In this document: one piece after another, positions 43,926 through 52,517 of the stretch
Layout: every line of letters starts with the position of its first letter
Numbering within the stretch: the stretch's first letter is position 1
Assembly: GCF_025370105.1 (NCBI RefSeq)
Contig: NZ_JANQBK010000014.1
Coordinates: forward strand, 62,001-126,000
Origin: Sphingomonas hylomeconis
GTDB lineage: Bacteria; Pseudomonadota; Alphaproteobacteria; Sphingomonadales; Sphingomonadaceae
DNA length: 64,000 bases
Direction: 5' to 3'
The notes under the pieces: model-generated
What the model was told of the DNA's origin: nothing
The model's database searches: none
What the model saw: the letters and a program-made list of their open reading frames with translations, nothing else
Program-made: the position numbers and the translations under genes

Positions 43926-46009
43926 CCCAGTCCATCCTCTATGTGCCGGCAGCGAACCTGACCAAGTCGCCGTCCAATGTTCGCAAATGCGGCGATGCTG
44001 TCGCGGACGCGCAGCTTGAGGCGAACATCGCCGCGCGCGGCGTCCTGCAGAACCTGATCGGCGTGCCGGTCGCACGCCGCAAAGGACAGTACCGTATCAC
44101 CGCCGGTGGCCGCCGGCTCGACGCCGTGCACCGCCTGATCGAGAAAGGCACGTTCGCGGCCGATTATCCCGTGCCGGTGATGACGGTGGGCAATGCCGGC
44201 GACGCGATCGAGATCAGCCTGTCCGAGAACTTCTTCAGGCTGGGCATGAACCCGGCCGATGCCTGTCGGGCGTTCCAGGACATCATCGAGACCGAGGCGA
44301 AGACACCAGCCGAAATCGCGACCCGGTTCGGCCTGACCGAGCGGTTCGTGCTCGGGCGCCTGCGCCTTGCCGGGCTCGCTGAGCCTGTGTTCGAGGCGCT
44401 GCGCGACGGGACGATCACGCTCGATGTCGCCAAGGCCTATGCGAGCACCAGCGATACGGCACGCCAGGCAGCGGTGTTCGAGCAACTCAAGGGGGCTTAT
44501 TACAGCGCCACTGTGAATGAGATCCGCCGCGCGCTCGCGCACGGCTCTTGTACGGGCCAGGATCCCAAGGCGCTGTTCGTCGGACGCGCGGCTTATATCG
44601 AGGCCGGCGGCCGCATCGACGGCGATCTCTTCTCCGATGCCGATAGCGAGGTGTGGCGCGACGGCGACCTGCTGGACCGGCTGGCGGACGAGAAGCTCGC
44701 GGCAGCGGCAACAGCGATCCGCGCGCGCGACGGCTATGCCGAGATCCGCACCGTCGCGGCGTCGCACCTCCCCTATATGGAGACCTGGGGTCTGCGCGAG
44801 ATCGAGCGCGAGCCCGGCCCGCTCGGCCACGAGGCAGAAGCGCGCAAGGCGGAGATCGAGGCGGAGCTTGCCGGCATCGAGACGCTCGCCGCCGGGGCGG
44901 GTGGCTATAGCGGCGAGCAGAACGACCGGATCGAAGTCCTCGAGGAAGAACTCGGCGCGATCCTCGACGACAGCACGGTGATCACCGCGGCGCAAAAGGC
45001 CACGGCGCTTGCCTATGTGACGATCGGCGCCGACGGCCGGCCGCAGATCCATGAGCGGCTGTTCGTGGCGCCGGCCGCCGGGGTCGAGGACGCGCCGGGC
45101 CGCGATGGGAATGGCGAGGAGCGCGCGGCGGCCGCCAAAGTCCCGAAGCCCGTCCACAGCCAGCGCCTCGCCGACGAACTGGCGATGATGAAGACCGAAC
45201 TGCTTGCCCTCCATGTCGCAGGCGATCCGCATTTCGCGCTCGATCTCGGCACGTTCATCATGGTCGATTGCGCGACCCGGTTCGGCGCTGCCGATATGCC
45301 GTCCGCCCTGCGTGCCAGTGCGCCTGCCGCGTTGGTCCAGGATTTTGCAAGCGGCACGTCCGCAGCCGAAGCCTGGGCGAAACTGGTCGCCGGGCTCGAT
45401 CGCGGCTGGACGGATCACGCCGGGCTCGACGCGCGTTACGAGGCGTTTTGCGCGCTCGATGAGGCGGCGCGCGCGGCCTGGCTCTGCTGGGCTGTGGCGC
45501 GGACGCTCCACGCCGTGCCCGCCGGACGGACTGGAAGCGGGTTCCTTGATCATCTCGGCCGCAAGCTCGGGATCGACGTCGCCGGCTGGTGGCGCCCGAC
45601 CGCGCGCAATTACTTCGACCGGGTGACGAAGCCCGCGATCCTCGATCTGCTCGAGGAGATCGGCGGGGCCGACCTTCGCGCGCGCTATGCGGCGTCGAAG
45701 AAGCATGACCTCGCGGCGTCTGCGGAGAAGCTGTTCGCGGGCCAGACGATTGTCGAGGCCGAGCTAAAGGAGCGGGCGCTTGCGTGGCTCCCCGAGGCGA
45801 TGCGGTTCGATCCTGCCGGCAGCGCGCCGACCGACGCGCCGGGTGATGCCGATTGCGGCGATAGTGCCGCGCCGGCCGATGAAGCGACCGGCAGCGCCGA
45901 TGAGACCGGGGCGACAGGGGCCGAAGAGTCTGCCGCCGAGCCAGGTAAGATCGCCGCAGGGCCCGCCGCTGACGGCGCCAAACCAGACGGCCTCGCCGAA
46001 GCAGCCTGA
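43922..46009 (+). CDS. ParB-like partition/nuclease-domain protein
   Basis: A 695-aa large ParB-family protein. The ParB/Srx N-terminal domain includes YRITAGGRRLDAVHRL (the GERR-like CTP-binding box), followed by ENFFRLGMNPADACRAFQDI and an HTH, TPAEIATRFGLTERFVLGRL. The long C-terminal half is helical, ending in an Ala/Asp-rich tail. Long ParB proteins of this type occur in integrative elements beside toprim and DUF932 genes. The likely role is element maintenance, or DNA binding and regulation. A GGCC-type stem (46018-46046) after the stop could be its transcript end. Confidence 0.9.
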   Translation: MTQSILYVPAANLTKSPSNVRKCGDAVADAQLEANIAARGVLQNLIGVPVARRKGQYRITAGGRRLDAVHRLIEKGTFAADYPVPVMTVGNAGDAIEISLSENFFRLGMNPADACRAFQDIIETEAKTPAEIATRFGLTERFVLGRLRLAGLAEPVFEALRDGTITLDVAKAYASTSDTARQAAVFEQLKGAYYSATVNEIRRALAHGSCTGQDPKALFVGRAAYIEAGGRIDGDLFSDADSEVWRDGDLLDRLADEKLAAAATAIRARDGYAEIRTVAASHLPYMETWGLREIEREPGPLGHEAEARKAEIEAELAGIETLAAGAGGYSGEQNDRIEVLEEELGAILDDSTVITAAQKATALAYVTIGADGRPQIHERLFVAPAAGVEDAPGRDGNGEERAAAAKVPKPVHSQRLADELAMMKTELLALHVAGDPHFALDLGTFIMVDCATRFGAADMPSALRASAPAALVQDFASGTSAAEAWAKLVAGLDRGWTDHAGLDARYEAFCALDEAARAAWLCWAVARTLHAVPAGRTGSGFLDHLGRKLGIDVAGWWRPTARNYFDRVTKPAILDLLEEIGGADLRARYAASKKHDLAASAEKLFAGQTIVEAELKERALAWLPEAMRFDPAGSAPTDAPGDADCGDSAAPADEATGSADETGATGAEESAAEPGKIAAGPAADGAKPDGLAEAA

Positions 46010-46201
46010 GGGATGAGACGGGCCGCCACAGGGTACGGTGGCCCGTTCCCCTGACGTCCATGACCGGGCCCCGATATCCCGGCGCGTCCCGATGCTGCGC
46101 GCACCCTCGTCACGGAAGGGCAGGGGGAGTGGCGCGGTGCGGTCGGTCGGATCGGCCAGGTTCGGCGCGACGCATTCCGAGAACTCGAAGGAACCTCACT
46201 C

Positions 46202-47395
46202 ATGAACATGCCTGCTTCCGGCGCTGATCGCGCCGTGTCCGGCGCCTTTCGCGTCGATCTCTCGCGAGGCCGCAATGACGGCCGCGTCTCGTCCGAGTGG
46301 TTCTCCCGGCCCGACGACGAGCGGTTCCTGTCGCTGTCCGATCTTTACGACCGGGTCCGCGCCCGCGCGGACCGCGCAAGGACCACCGTGGTCGAGAGCC
46401 GGGGCGTGCGGGTCGAGGCGCGCAGCGACGATCCCGAACGCCTCTCGCTATACGCGCCGGGCAGTGACCGACCGATCGCCCCGACCAACTGGTCGTTCGG
46501 CCAATTGTGCAGCCTGGTCGGCGCGCCGGCTTCCTATATGCGCGCGCTGCCCGCCGCGCTCGCCGGGATCAACCTGCAGCACGGCCTGCTCGCCCACCGG
46601 GGCGAGCAGGTGAAGCTGCTCGAGACCACGGAAGGACGCAACGAGCTGCGCGCCGTCACCGGCCCCGACTATGGCCGGATCTGGGATCATGAGCTGGTCG
46701 CCGCGGTCATGACGTTCGCCGGCAACGGCGTCGGCGACACGCGCTGGAAGGTGCCCGGCGTGCTCGACTGGAGCACGATGCTCTACAATCCCCATGTCGA
46801 TGTCAGCCGCGACACGACGACGCTCTATGCGTCCGACCGCGACGTGTTCCTGTTCCTGGTCGACGACACGCACCCGATCGAGGCGGGCCGGCTGCCGAAC
46901 GGCGATCCGGATCTCTATTTCCGGGGGTTCTATTGCTGGAACTCCGAGGTCGGCGCGAAGACGCTCGGCATCGCGACCTTCTACCTGCGCGCGGTGTGCA
47001 TGAACCGCAATCTGTGGGGCGTCGAGCATTTCGAGGAGATCAGCATCCGCCACTCGAAGTTCGCCGCCAGCCGGTTCGCGCACGAGGCGGCGCCCGCGCT
47101 GACCGGCTTCGCCGATTCCTCGCCGCTCGGATTCATCGCCGGCATCCGTGCCGCGCGCGCGCGCATCGTGGCGAGGAAGGACGACGACCGCGAGGCGTTC
47201 CTGCGCAAGGCCGGGTTCTCGAAGACTGACACCGCGAAGGTGATCACGACCGTGCTCGCCGAGGAAGGGCATCCGCCATCCTCCGTGTTCGACTTCGTCC
47301 AGGGCATCACCGCGCTTGCGCGCACGCGCCCCCATCAGGACGCCCGGCTCGAGCTCGAGGGCAAGGCGCGGCGCCTGATGGAGCGGGGCCACTGA
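46202..47395 (+). CDS. DUF932-domain protein
   Basis: A 397-aa member of the DUF932 family, known from phages and mobile elements (some relatives are called LGT proteins). Recognised parts: YGRIWDHELVAAVMTFAG, DVFLFLVDDTHPIEAGRL and FYLRAVCMNRNLWGVEHFEE. A function is not established; occurrence with ParB and DUF736 points to element maintenance. It has its own promoter region (192 bp after parB) and is followed 27 bases later by the sigma-region-4-like gene. Confidence 0.88.
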   Translation: MNMPASGADRAVSGAFRVDLSRGRNDGRVSSEWFSRPDDERFLSLSDLYDRVRARADRARTTVVESRGVRVEARSDDPERLSLYAPGSDRPIAPTNWSFGQLCSLVGAPASYMRALPAALAGINLQHGLLAHRGEQVKLLETTEGRNELRAVTGPDYGRIWDHELVAAVMTFAGNGVGDTRWKVPGVLDWSTMLYNPHVDVSRDTTTLYASDRDVFLFLVDDTHPIEAGRLPNGDPDLYFRGFYCWNSEVGAKTLGIATFYLRAVCMNRNLWGVEHFEEISIRHSKFAASRFAHEAAPALTGFADSSPLGFIAGIRAARARIVARKDDDREAFLRKAGFSKTDTAKVITTVLAEEGHPPSSVFDFVQGITALARTRPHQDARLELEGKARRLMERGH

Positions 47396-47422
47396 TCGGG
47401 CGGGCGGCTGGAGAAGCACGCC

Positions 47423-47650
47423 ATGATCACGCAGCGTCGCTACCGCGCCGCCGTGACAGGACTGCCTGAGCCGGCCCGCGCGATCTTCCTCCTGCACCGC
47501 CGCGAGGGCCTGAGCTACGAGCAGATCGCCGCCCTGCGCGACCTGTCGATCGTCGATGTCGAGCGACAGATCGCCGAGGCGATCTATCGGCTGATGCGCG
47601 CGCTCGAGGACGTGGCCGATCCGCCCGCTGTAGACAAAGCCGGAGACTGA
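47423..47650 (+). CDS. Small sigma-factor region-4-like HTH protein
   Basis: A 75-aa protein with the layout of sigma-70 region 4: PEPARAIFLLHRREGLSYEQ then IAALRDLSIVDVERQIAEAI, a helix-turn-helix with a -35-binding-type recognition helix. No region 2 is present, so it cannot be a full sigma factor. Such small proteins occur in integrative elements and may regulate transfer or core genes. It is two bases before the next small gene. Confidence 0.8.
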   Translation: MITQRRYRAAVTGLPEPARAIFLLHRREGLSYEQIAALRDLSIVDVERQIAEAIYRLMRALEDVADPPAVDKAGD

Positions 47651-47652
47651 CG

Positions 47653-47859
47653 ATGGTCCGGTCACCATCGTCGCCGGCATGGTCGCTGCACCGGGCGAGG
47701 CTCGCCTCGTTCGACCATGCCTATGCCGTCGCCGTGCAGCGCAAGACCCATGGCGGCCGCGACCAGTTCATCTTGGCGACCGGCGATGCGCTTCAGCCCT
47801 ATCGGATCACGAGCCGCCGGCCTTCCAACGGCGACACGGTGCTGGCGGTGATCCGCTGA
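47653..47859 (+). CDS. Small hypothetical protein
   Basis: A 68-aa protein (SFDHAYAVAVQRKTHGGRDQ as its middle part, ending in SNGDTVLAVIR). It starts two bases after the sigma-like stop and is therefore coupled. No family was recognised. The beta-rich look suggests a small folded protein. Confidence 0.6.
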   Translation: MVRSPSSPAWSLHRARLASFDHAYAVAVQRKTHGGRDQFILATGDALQPYRITSRRPSNGDTVLAVIR

Positions 47860-48020
47860 CCGCGGGTCGCAAGGCAGGCGGCGCAGTCCAGGCAGGGGAG
47901 GGGTGGGCGCACATCAAATCCCCGGTGCGCGCGGCCAGCGTGCCGCCGGAGAGGAGAGAGGGATCTTGAGGAGTGTCGCGTCGGAATGGTTCGAGGCGAT
48001 GAACGTCAAGGAACTGGGTT

Positions 48021-48485
48021 ATGAACATCGGAGAGTTCAAGCAGAGCAATGGTCGCATCCTGGGATCGATCGCCACCCGTACCATCGATCTGCCCAAGCT
48101 GGGGTTGCGGAACGTCGAGAGCCGCAACGAGCGCGCCCCGGTCTTCGAGATCGTCGCATTGAATGTCGGCAATCGCTGGGTCCAGATCGGTGCGCTGTGG
48201 GAAGCGGTCGCCAGGCACAGCACGGGCGAGATCTTCCTGCAGGGGACGATCGACGATCCGAGCCTGTCCGAGCCGCTGCCGGTCGCGTTGTTCGGGAGCG
48301 ACACCGAAGGGTACCGGGTCGCGTGGCGCCGGCCGCAGCGTCGTGACGATTTCGGGCCCGCGGTTCGCGGCGAGCGCGCCGAGGATCCGCGGGGCGGCGA
48401 AGGCGGGTTCGGCGACAGCACGGCGGGCGCCAATGGTGGCCTGGCCGGTGCGGGCGCCGACGTCGATGACGACGTGCCCTTCTGA
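48021..48485 (+). CDS. DUF736-domain protein
   Basis: A 154-aa protein of the DUF736 family, small beta-rich proteins of alphaproteobacterial plasmids and integrative elements: MNIGEFKQSNGRILGSIATR, RAPVFEIVALNVGNRWVQIG and ALWEAVARHSTGEIFLQGTI. An Ala/Gly/Asp-rich tail ends in DDDVPF, a pattern reminiscent of the acidic C-tails of single-strand-binding proteins, though no relation is claimed. AAGGAAC precedes the ATG. It is followed by an intrinsic terminator. Confidence 0.88.
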   Translation: MNIGEFKQSNGRILGSIATRTIDLPKLGLRNVESRNERAPVFEIVALNVGNRWVQIGALWEAVARHSTGEIFLQGTIDDPSLSEPLPVALFGSDTEGYRVAWRRPQRRDDFGPAVRGERAEDPRGGEGGFGDSTAGANGGLAGAGADVDDDVPF

Positions 48486-48506
48486 CGGCATCGTCATCGA
48501 CCACCG

Positions 48507-48535
48507 GGGGGAGTGCATCTGCGCTCCCCCTTTTT
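48507..48535 (+). terminator. Intrinsic terminator after the DUF736 gene
   Basis: GGGGGAGTGC and GCGCTCCCCC form a 10-bp stem (one G-T pair) with loop ATCT, followed by TTTTT. It is 21 bases beyond the stop codon. Confidence 0.85.
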
Positions 48536-48563
48536 GTCATCCTGTCAGATCCGGAGTGTCCCC

Positions 48564-49565
48564 ATGACACGCGATTTAACGCGCAGCGTCGATCGCTTCG
48601 CCGACCTTGCTACCCTTTATGCCGACGCCGTCGCAACGCCCGAGTTCCAGGCCGCGTTCGGCGATCCCCTGCCGCTCTCGATCGTCGAACCCGGGGAACG
48701 TGCCGCCGAACTCGACATGCCCGAGCCGTTCGCCGCGCAGGCCGATTGCGGCGGGATCATCGCCACGATCTTCGACCTGTTCACCGGCACGCGGCTCGAG
48801 CCGCTCGCCCCCGAGATCGCCTGGGGGGTCGTCAACAGCTTCCATTTCGTCGCGGGCAAGCTCGAGCGGCGTGAGGACGCGATCGCGCAGGAGGTCGGCG
48901 ACCTCGCCCGCCACCCCGACCTGAGCGAGGTCTATAATCGCGAGCTGGAGGACAGGCAGCTGCTCTGCCAGTCGACCGCCGAGCAGCGCCAGGCGATCGA
49001 ATGCATGCGCGACTATGCCGCCGAGATGTACCGGGTCCAGTCGGGCTGGCCCTGGTCGCCGGCGAGAGGGACGCGTGCATCGTCGGTGTCGACCGCCAGC
49101 CACATCGCGGCGCAGGATTTCCTGCGCGCACGCCAGCTTGCGGCACGCGAACGGCATCTGCCGCAAGGGCCGATCGTGGTCTTTTCCGGGCCTGCTTTGT
49201 GGCATGACTGGGAACCGCTCTGGGCACGGCTCGACGAGGTGAAGGCGCGCGTGCCGCACATGACTTTGGTCACGACGGGGCAAGGCAAGGGCGCCGATGC
49301 GATCGCGGCGGCCTGGGCGGCGCGACCGGAGGTGAGCGTCCCGCTGGTCGCCTACGGTCTCTACGGCACCGGCAAGAAGACCGCCTTCACGCGCAATCGC
49401 AAGCTGGCCGAGCTGAAGCCGGTCGAGGCGATCCTGTGCGAGGGATCGGGGTTGCAGGCCAACCTCTATCAGGTGCTGCGCGCGGTCGGCGTCCCGATCC
49501 ACGCCTTCCGGAAAGCCGACCAGGCCGACGCAGCCCGGGTGCAGCGGCCGAGGCGCGTGGCCTGA
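48564..49565 (+). CDS. DUF2493-domain (SLOG-like) protein, first copy
   Basis: A 333-aa protein. The N-terminal ~200 residues are helical (CGGIIATIFDLFTGTRLEPL, WGVVNSFHFVAGKLERREDA). The C-terminal DUF2493 domain has GPIVVFSGPALWHDWEPLWA then VTTGQGKGADAIAAAWA, a Rossmann-like nucleotide-binding fold of the SLOG type, and ends in RNRKLAELKPVEAILCEGSG. The family is common in integrative elements; a ligand is not known. The start at 48564 is preferred to an in-frame codon inside the terminator. A paralogue lies at 50107-51084. Confidence 0.88.
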   Translation: MTRDLTRSVDRFADLATLYADAVATPEFQAAFGDPLPLSIVEPGERAAELDMPEPFAAQADCGGIIATIFDLFTGTRLEPLAPEIAWGVVNSFHFVAGKLERREDAIAQEVGDLARHPDLSEVYNRELEDRQLLCQSTAEQRQAIECMRDYAAEMYRVQSGWPWSPARGTRASSVSTASHIAAQDFLRARQLAARERHLPQGPIVVFSGPALWHDWEPLWARLDEVKARVPHMTLVTTGQGKGADAIAAAWAARPEVSVPLVAYGLYGTGKKTAFTRNRKLAELKPVEAILCEGSGLQANLYQVLRAVGVPIHAFRKADQADAARVQRPRRVA

Positions 49566-49583
49566 CGTCACTCTCCCCGGGCA

Positions 49584-49614
49584 GGGCCGGGCGCGTGCGC
49601 GCCCGACCCTTTTT
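49584..49614 (+). terminator. Intrinsic terminator after the first DUF2493 gene
   Basis: GGGCCGGGCGCG and CGCGCCCGACCC form a near-perfect GC-rich stem, then TTTTT. It is followed 22 bases later by the next start codon, so each gene here has its own end signal. Confidence 0.88.
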
Positions 49615-49636
49615 GTCCCCTTCCAGGAGTCAGGCC

Positions 49637-49873
49637 ATGGCCATTCCCGATGCTTTTCGGCGCATCTTCGAGACGCTGCTGCGGGCCGCCGCCGACGGCA
49701 ATCTCGCCCTGCTGGAATGCAGCGACGCCGTCACCGGGGCGCCGCGCTATGTGATCTGCGCGGTCAGCTATGACGGCCAATTCTCGCTCACGCCGTTCGG
49801 TCATCTCCATGAAGGCGACCCGTACGCTGCCTATCTGGCGTTCAAGCCGCGCGGGGCGGAGGTCACCCACTAA
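49637..49873 (+). CDS. DUF6117-like small protein
   Basis: A 78-aa protein: MAIPDAFRRIFETLLRAAAD opens it, then GAPRYVICAVSYDGQFSLTP and FGHLHEGDPYAAYLAF. The pattern fits the DUF6117 family of alphaproteobacterial mobile elements. AGGAGT precedes the ATG. It lies between the two DUF2493 paralogues. The function is unknown. Confidence 0.8.
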   Translation: MAIPDAFRRIFETLLRAAADGNLALLECSDAVTGAPRYVICAVSYDGQFSLTPFGHLHEGDPYAAYLAFKPRGAEVTH

Positions 49874-50049
49874 AATACCTCTCTCTCGAGAAGTCCGATG
49901 ATGGCACGGGGACAGCGCCGGCCTCAAGGACGACGGGGCCCCACCATTTTGCCTGGCGGAGCGGGCGTCGGCTGCCGTCACGGACCGCGTGGCCGCCAGA
50001 CAAAATCGTGACCCCCATCGCCGCTGCGCGGTCGCTTCGCGATCCTTGA

Positions 50050-50076
50050 CCCCGGCACTCGGAGCCCGTGCCGGGG
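50050..50076. terminator. Hairpin upstream of the second DUF2493 gene
   Basis: CCCCGGCAC and GTGCCGGGG form a perfect 9-bp stem with a 9-nt loop. It is followed by a short T run at 50087-50090. It may end the transcript of the DUF6117 gene or act as an attenuator in the leader of the next gene. Confidence 0.55.
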
Positions 50077-50080
50077 AATG

Positions 50081-50103
50081 AGCCTCTTTTCCTTCAGGAG
50101 GCT
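50081..50103 (+). promoter_or_regulatory. Hairpin covering the ribosome site of the second DUF2493 gene
   Basis: AGCCTC (50081-50086) can pair with GAGGCT (50098-50103), enclosing an 11-nt loop. The right arm contains most of the AGGAGG ribosome site, four bases before the ATG. This could lower translation when folded. It is inferred only from pairing. Confidence 0.4.
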
Positions 50104-50106
50104 GAC

Positions 50107-51084
50107 ATGACCAATTTCAACCGTACCGCACCACTGCTGGCCGACATCGCCGCGCACTTCGCCGAGGAGACGCAGGCACCCGCCGAGACTTTCGCCAGCG
50201 CCTTTACCGAGACCATCGACCAGGTGCGCATGGGGCGGGCGGAGGAAGTCGTCACCGCGGACATGCCGGGCGCCATGGACGCCCAGCTGGCCGTGGAGCT
50301 TATCGTCACGACATTGTTCGACCTGCTCCGCGACACGCGGCTGGAGACCATCGCCGAGCGCCTCGCCTGGGGGTTGGTGCACAGCTTCCACAAGGTAGCA
50401 GGCCAGCTCGATGACGAAGCCGATCGCGCAGGGTGTCAGGTCAGGGACCTGATCCGCAGCGCCGACGGCAGCGAGATCGGCACGGTCGCACTGGAGGAGG
50501 CGCAGATGCTCTGCCAGTCGCTGGACGAAGCGCGCGACGCGGTGGCGTGCATGCGCGATCATGCGGCGCAGATGTTCCATGCCGAGACCGGGCGGCCCTG
50601 GTCCTCACCCCGTGCAACCCTGGTGTCGGGCAAGCGCACCGCCTCGGTGATCGCCGCGACCGACTATCTCGCCGCGCGGCGCCAGCGCCGGATCGACGAG
50701 CACGCGCCGCAGGGGCCGGTGGTGGTGTTTTCGGGCGGGCAGGTCTGGGAGGATTACGCCCAGATCTGGGAGCGGCTCGACCAGATCCGTGCACGCATCC
50801 CGGCGATGGTCCTGGCCACCACCGCACAGGACAAGGGGTGCGACGCGATCGCCGCGGCCTGGGCGGCTCGGTCGGCGGTGAAGGTGATCGCGTTCACGCT
50901 CGACCGGCGCCTGGGGAACAGGGCCGGGTTCGCGCGCAACGAGCAACTGCTGAAACTGCGGCCGGTCGAGGCGCTCGTCTGCGAGGGGGCGGGGCTCCAG
51001 TCGCATCTTGCCCGCGCGTTGCGGGCGGCAGGCGTGCCGGCGCATTGCCTGACCCTGGCGGGGCAGCGGCGAGCGGTCGCGTGA
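50107..51084 (+). CDS. DUF2493-domain (SLOG-like) protein, second copy
   Basis: A 325-aa paralogue of the 333-aa protein at 48564: the same layout of a helical N-terminus (LIVTTLFDLLRDTRLETIAE, WGLVHSFHKVAGQLDDEADR) and DUF2493 fold (GPVVVFSGGQVWEDYAQIWE; LATTAQDKGCDAIAAAWA), ending in NEQLLKLRPVEALVCEGAGL. Identity looks moderate, so the duplication is old. AGGAGG precedes the ATG. A terminator-like stem with a T tract follows. Confidence 0.88.
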   Translation: MTNFNRTAPLLADIAAHFAEETQAPAETFASAFTETIDQVRMGRAEEVVTADMPGAMDAQLAVELIVTTLFDLLRDTRLETIAERLAWGLVHSFHKVAGQLDDEADRAGCQVRDLIRSADGSEIGTVALEEAQMLCQSLDEARDAVACMRDHAAQMFHAETGRPWSSPRATLVSGKRTASVIAATDYLAARRQRRIDEHAPQGPVVVFSGGQVWEDYAQIWERLDQIRARIPAMVLATTAQDKGCDAIAAAWAARSAVKVIAFTLDRRLGNRAGFARNEQLLKLRPVEALVCEGAGLQSHLARALRAAGVPAHCLTLAGQRRAVA

Positions 51085-51101
51085 GGCAATGGATCGGCGT
51101 G

Positions 51102-51141
51102 GGAAGGGCTCCGGCTCTATCCCGCGCCGGTTCCTTTTTTT
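51102..51141 (+). terminator. Probable intrinsic terminator after the second DUF2493 gene
   Basis: GGAA plus CCGGC pair with GCCGG plus TTCC, leaving a five-base bulge (GGGCT), followed by seven T. The T tract is the strongest in this block; the stem is imperfect. Confidence 0.65.
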
Positions 51142-51919
51142 GAGAGATGCAGATCGCCAGGCTCAAGGACCCGGCGGAAAAGCCGGGTCCGTCGCCTGAC
51201 GATGCGGCACGCGAAAAGGTGCGTGCCGGCCTCCTGCGCGCGGCTCCGCCGTGCTCGTCGCCGGGGCGCCCTTTGGGCGACATGAATGTCGGCAGGGGGT
51301 GTGCGTTGCGCTTGATGCCGGCCGGGCCATGCCTGGGGAGAAGTCCGGAGGAGACGAATACGGGAGGCGATCCTGCGCTTGGTCGGAGCATGATGGCCGC
51401 GCTGCGCGCGGCGGGGTTCGGGTCATGTGGCGGGATGGAATTTCGCTGTCGGGGTGGTTTGCGCGGGCGTAGGCGTGAATTGTTTTTGACTTCACCGCCA
51501 TGCATTTCCATGCCCGTCGCGATCGCGCCCTGTCGAGGAAGAACCCCCTTCGGGGAGTTCCGCCCGTACCCGGACGGAACTGCGCAGCGGACAAGCCGCT
51601 GCGTCTGTCGGGACGCACTCCTTCGTCGTAATGTGATGCACCGTACGCACGCGTGCTGCGAGACGAACATGGCGGAATTGCGGGGTTTTCGGCGTCAGCA
51701 ATTGGCAGACCGAAAGTCACCGAAAGTCGGACTGGGCAGACGCTTCCGGGGCGGACGGCGGAAGTCGTTGAATTGCCTGGTCAACAAATGTCCTTCCCGG
51801 CGGACAAACCGCGGCCGGCGTCCGACTTGTCAGCCGGCGATTTACGGCTGGCCGCCAGTGGCATACATTGCTCGAGCTTCATCACGTGCGGCGTGGATCC
51901 TGAACGAAGGAGATCCGCG
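51142..51919. other. Gap with a perfect hairpin, no supported gene
   Basis: About 780 bases. A perfect 9-bp hairpin (GGACCCGGC / GCCGGGTCC, loop GGAAAA) is at 51167-51190. A long open frame covers most of the gap but its product is Arg/Pro/Cys-rich with no family features, so it is not called. The end carries the AAGGAGA ribosome site of the RHH gene. Confidence 0.45.
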
Positions 51920-52261
51920 ATGGCACGTGTTACGATACGAATAGACGACGAAACCTACGACCGGCTTTGCCGCCGTGCATTGCGGACCGGACGAACCTTG
52001 TCCGATGTCATCCGGCCCTCCCTGCGGCGGATCACCGAGCCCGGCGAGGTGCGCGAGCTCGATCCCCAGGATGCGCGGCTGGCGCTGACCGCCTACCTCC
52101 TCTCGTTGACCTTAATCGACCTCGAAACCCGCGCTCTCGAAGGCCATGCAAAGGGCCTGGCCAAAGCGCGCGCACTGCTCCTGCGCTGGGGGGTGCCCGA
52201 AGACGTGTGCGCCCTCGCAATGGACGATCTGGAGGTGCGCCATGGCCGCTCGGAGGGATGA
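51920..52261 (+). CDS. Ribbon-helix-helix protein, probable element regulator
   Basis: A 113-aa protein. The RHH fold is at the start: MARVTIRIDDETYDRLCRRA then LRTGRTLSDVIRPSLRRI. The C-terminal half is helical (LLSLTLIDLETRALEGHAKG). A strong AAGGAGA ribosome site lies six bases before the ATG. RHH proteins in such elements regulate excision or transfer; the excisionase-like gene follows 67 bases later, supporting that. Confidence 0.82.
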   Translation: MARVTIRIDDETYDRLCRRALRTGRTLSDVIRPSLRRITEPGEVRELDPQDARLALTAYLLSLTLIDLETRALEGHAKGLAKARALLLRWGVPEDVCALAMDDLEVRHGRSEG

Positions 52262-52328
52262 TGCCGATGTCGCGTCCGCCAGCGTATCGACGGTGCTTGA
52301 AGGCCTCGCTCAAGCCTCCTTTGGATCC

Positions 52329-52517
52329 ATGGAACCAATCACGGTTCGCATTCCGGACGCGATCAAGCTTACGGGGATCGGTCGGTCCAAACTCTACGAA
52401 TTGATATCGTCCGGGGATATTGAGACGATCAAAGTAGGAAGAATGACGCTGATCCCGGTGGACGGCCTGCGAACCTTCATTCGGCGCCGGACCGCCGATA
52501 AGGATGGTCGCGTGTAG
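52329..52517 (+). CDS. Excisionase/AlpA-like DNA-binding protein
   Basis: A 62-aa protein with an AlpA/MerR-like winged HTH: TVRIPDAIKLTGIGRSKLYE, then LISSGDIETIKVGRMTLIPV and DGLRTFIRRR, the form of helix-turn-helix proteins annotated as excisionases. Starting at the ATG at 52329 fits the family; an upstream ATG at 52242, overlapping the RHH gene, would add 29 residues. A role as the directionality factor for the island integrase at 17.8 kb, or as a regulator, is inferred. Confidence 0.82.
   Translation: MEPITVRIPDAIKLTGIGRSKLYELISSGDIETIKVGRMTLIPVDGLRTFIRRRTADKDGRV

Noticed and set aside
51147..51944. A 265-codon rightward frame before the RHH gene
   Set aside because: The composition is Arg/Pro/Cys-rich, there is no clear ribosome site, it contains a hairpin and it overlaps the strong start of the RHH gene.
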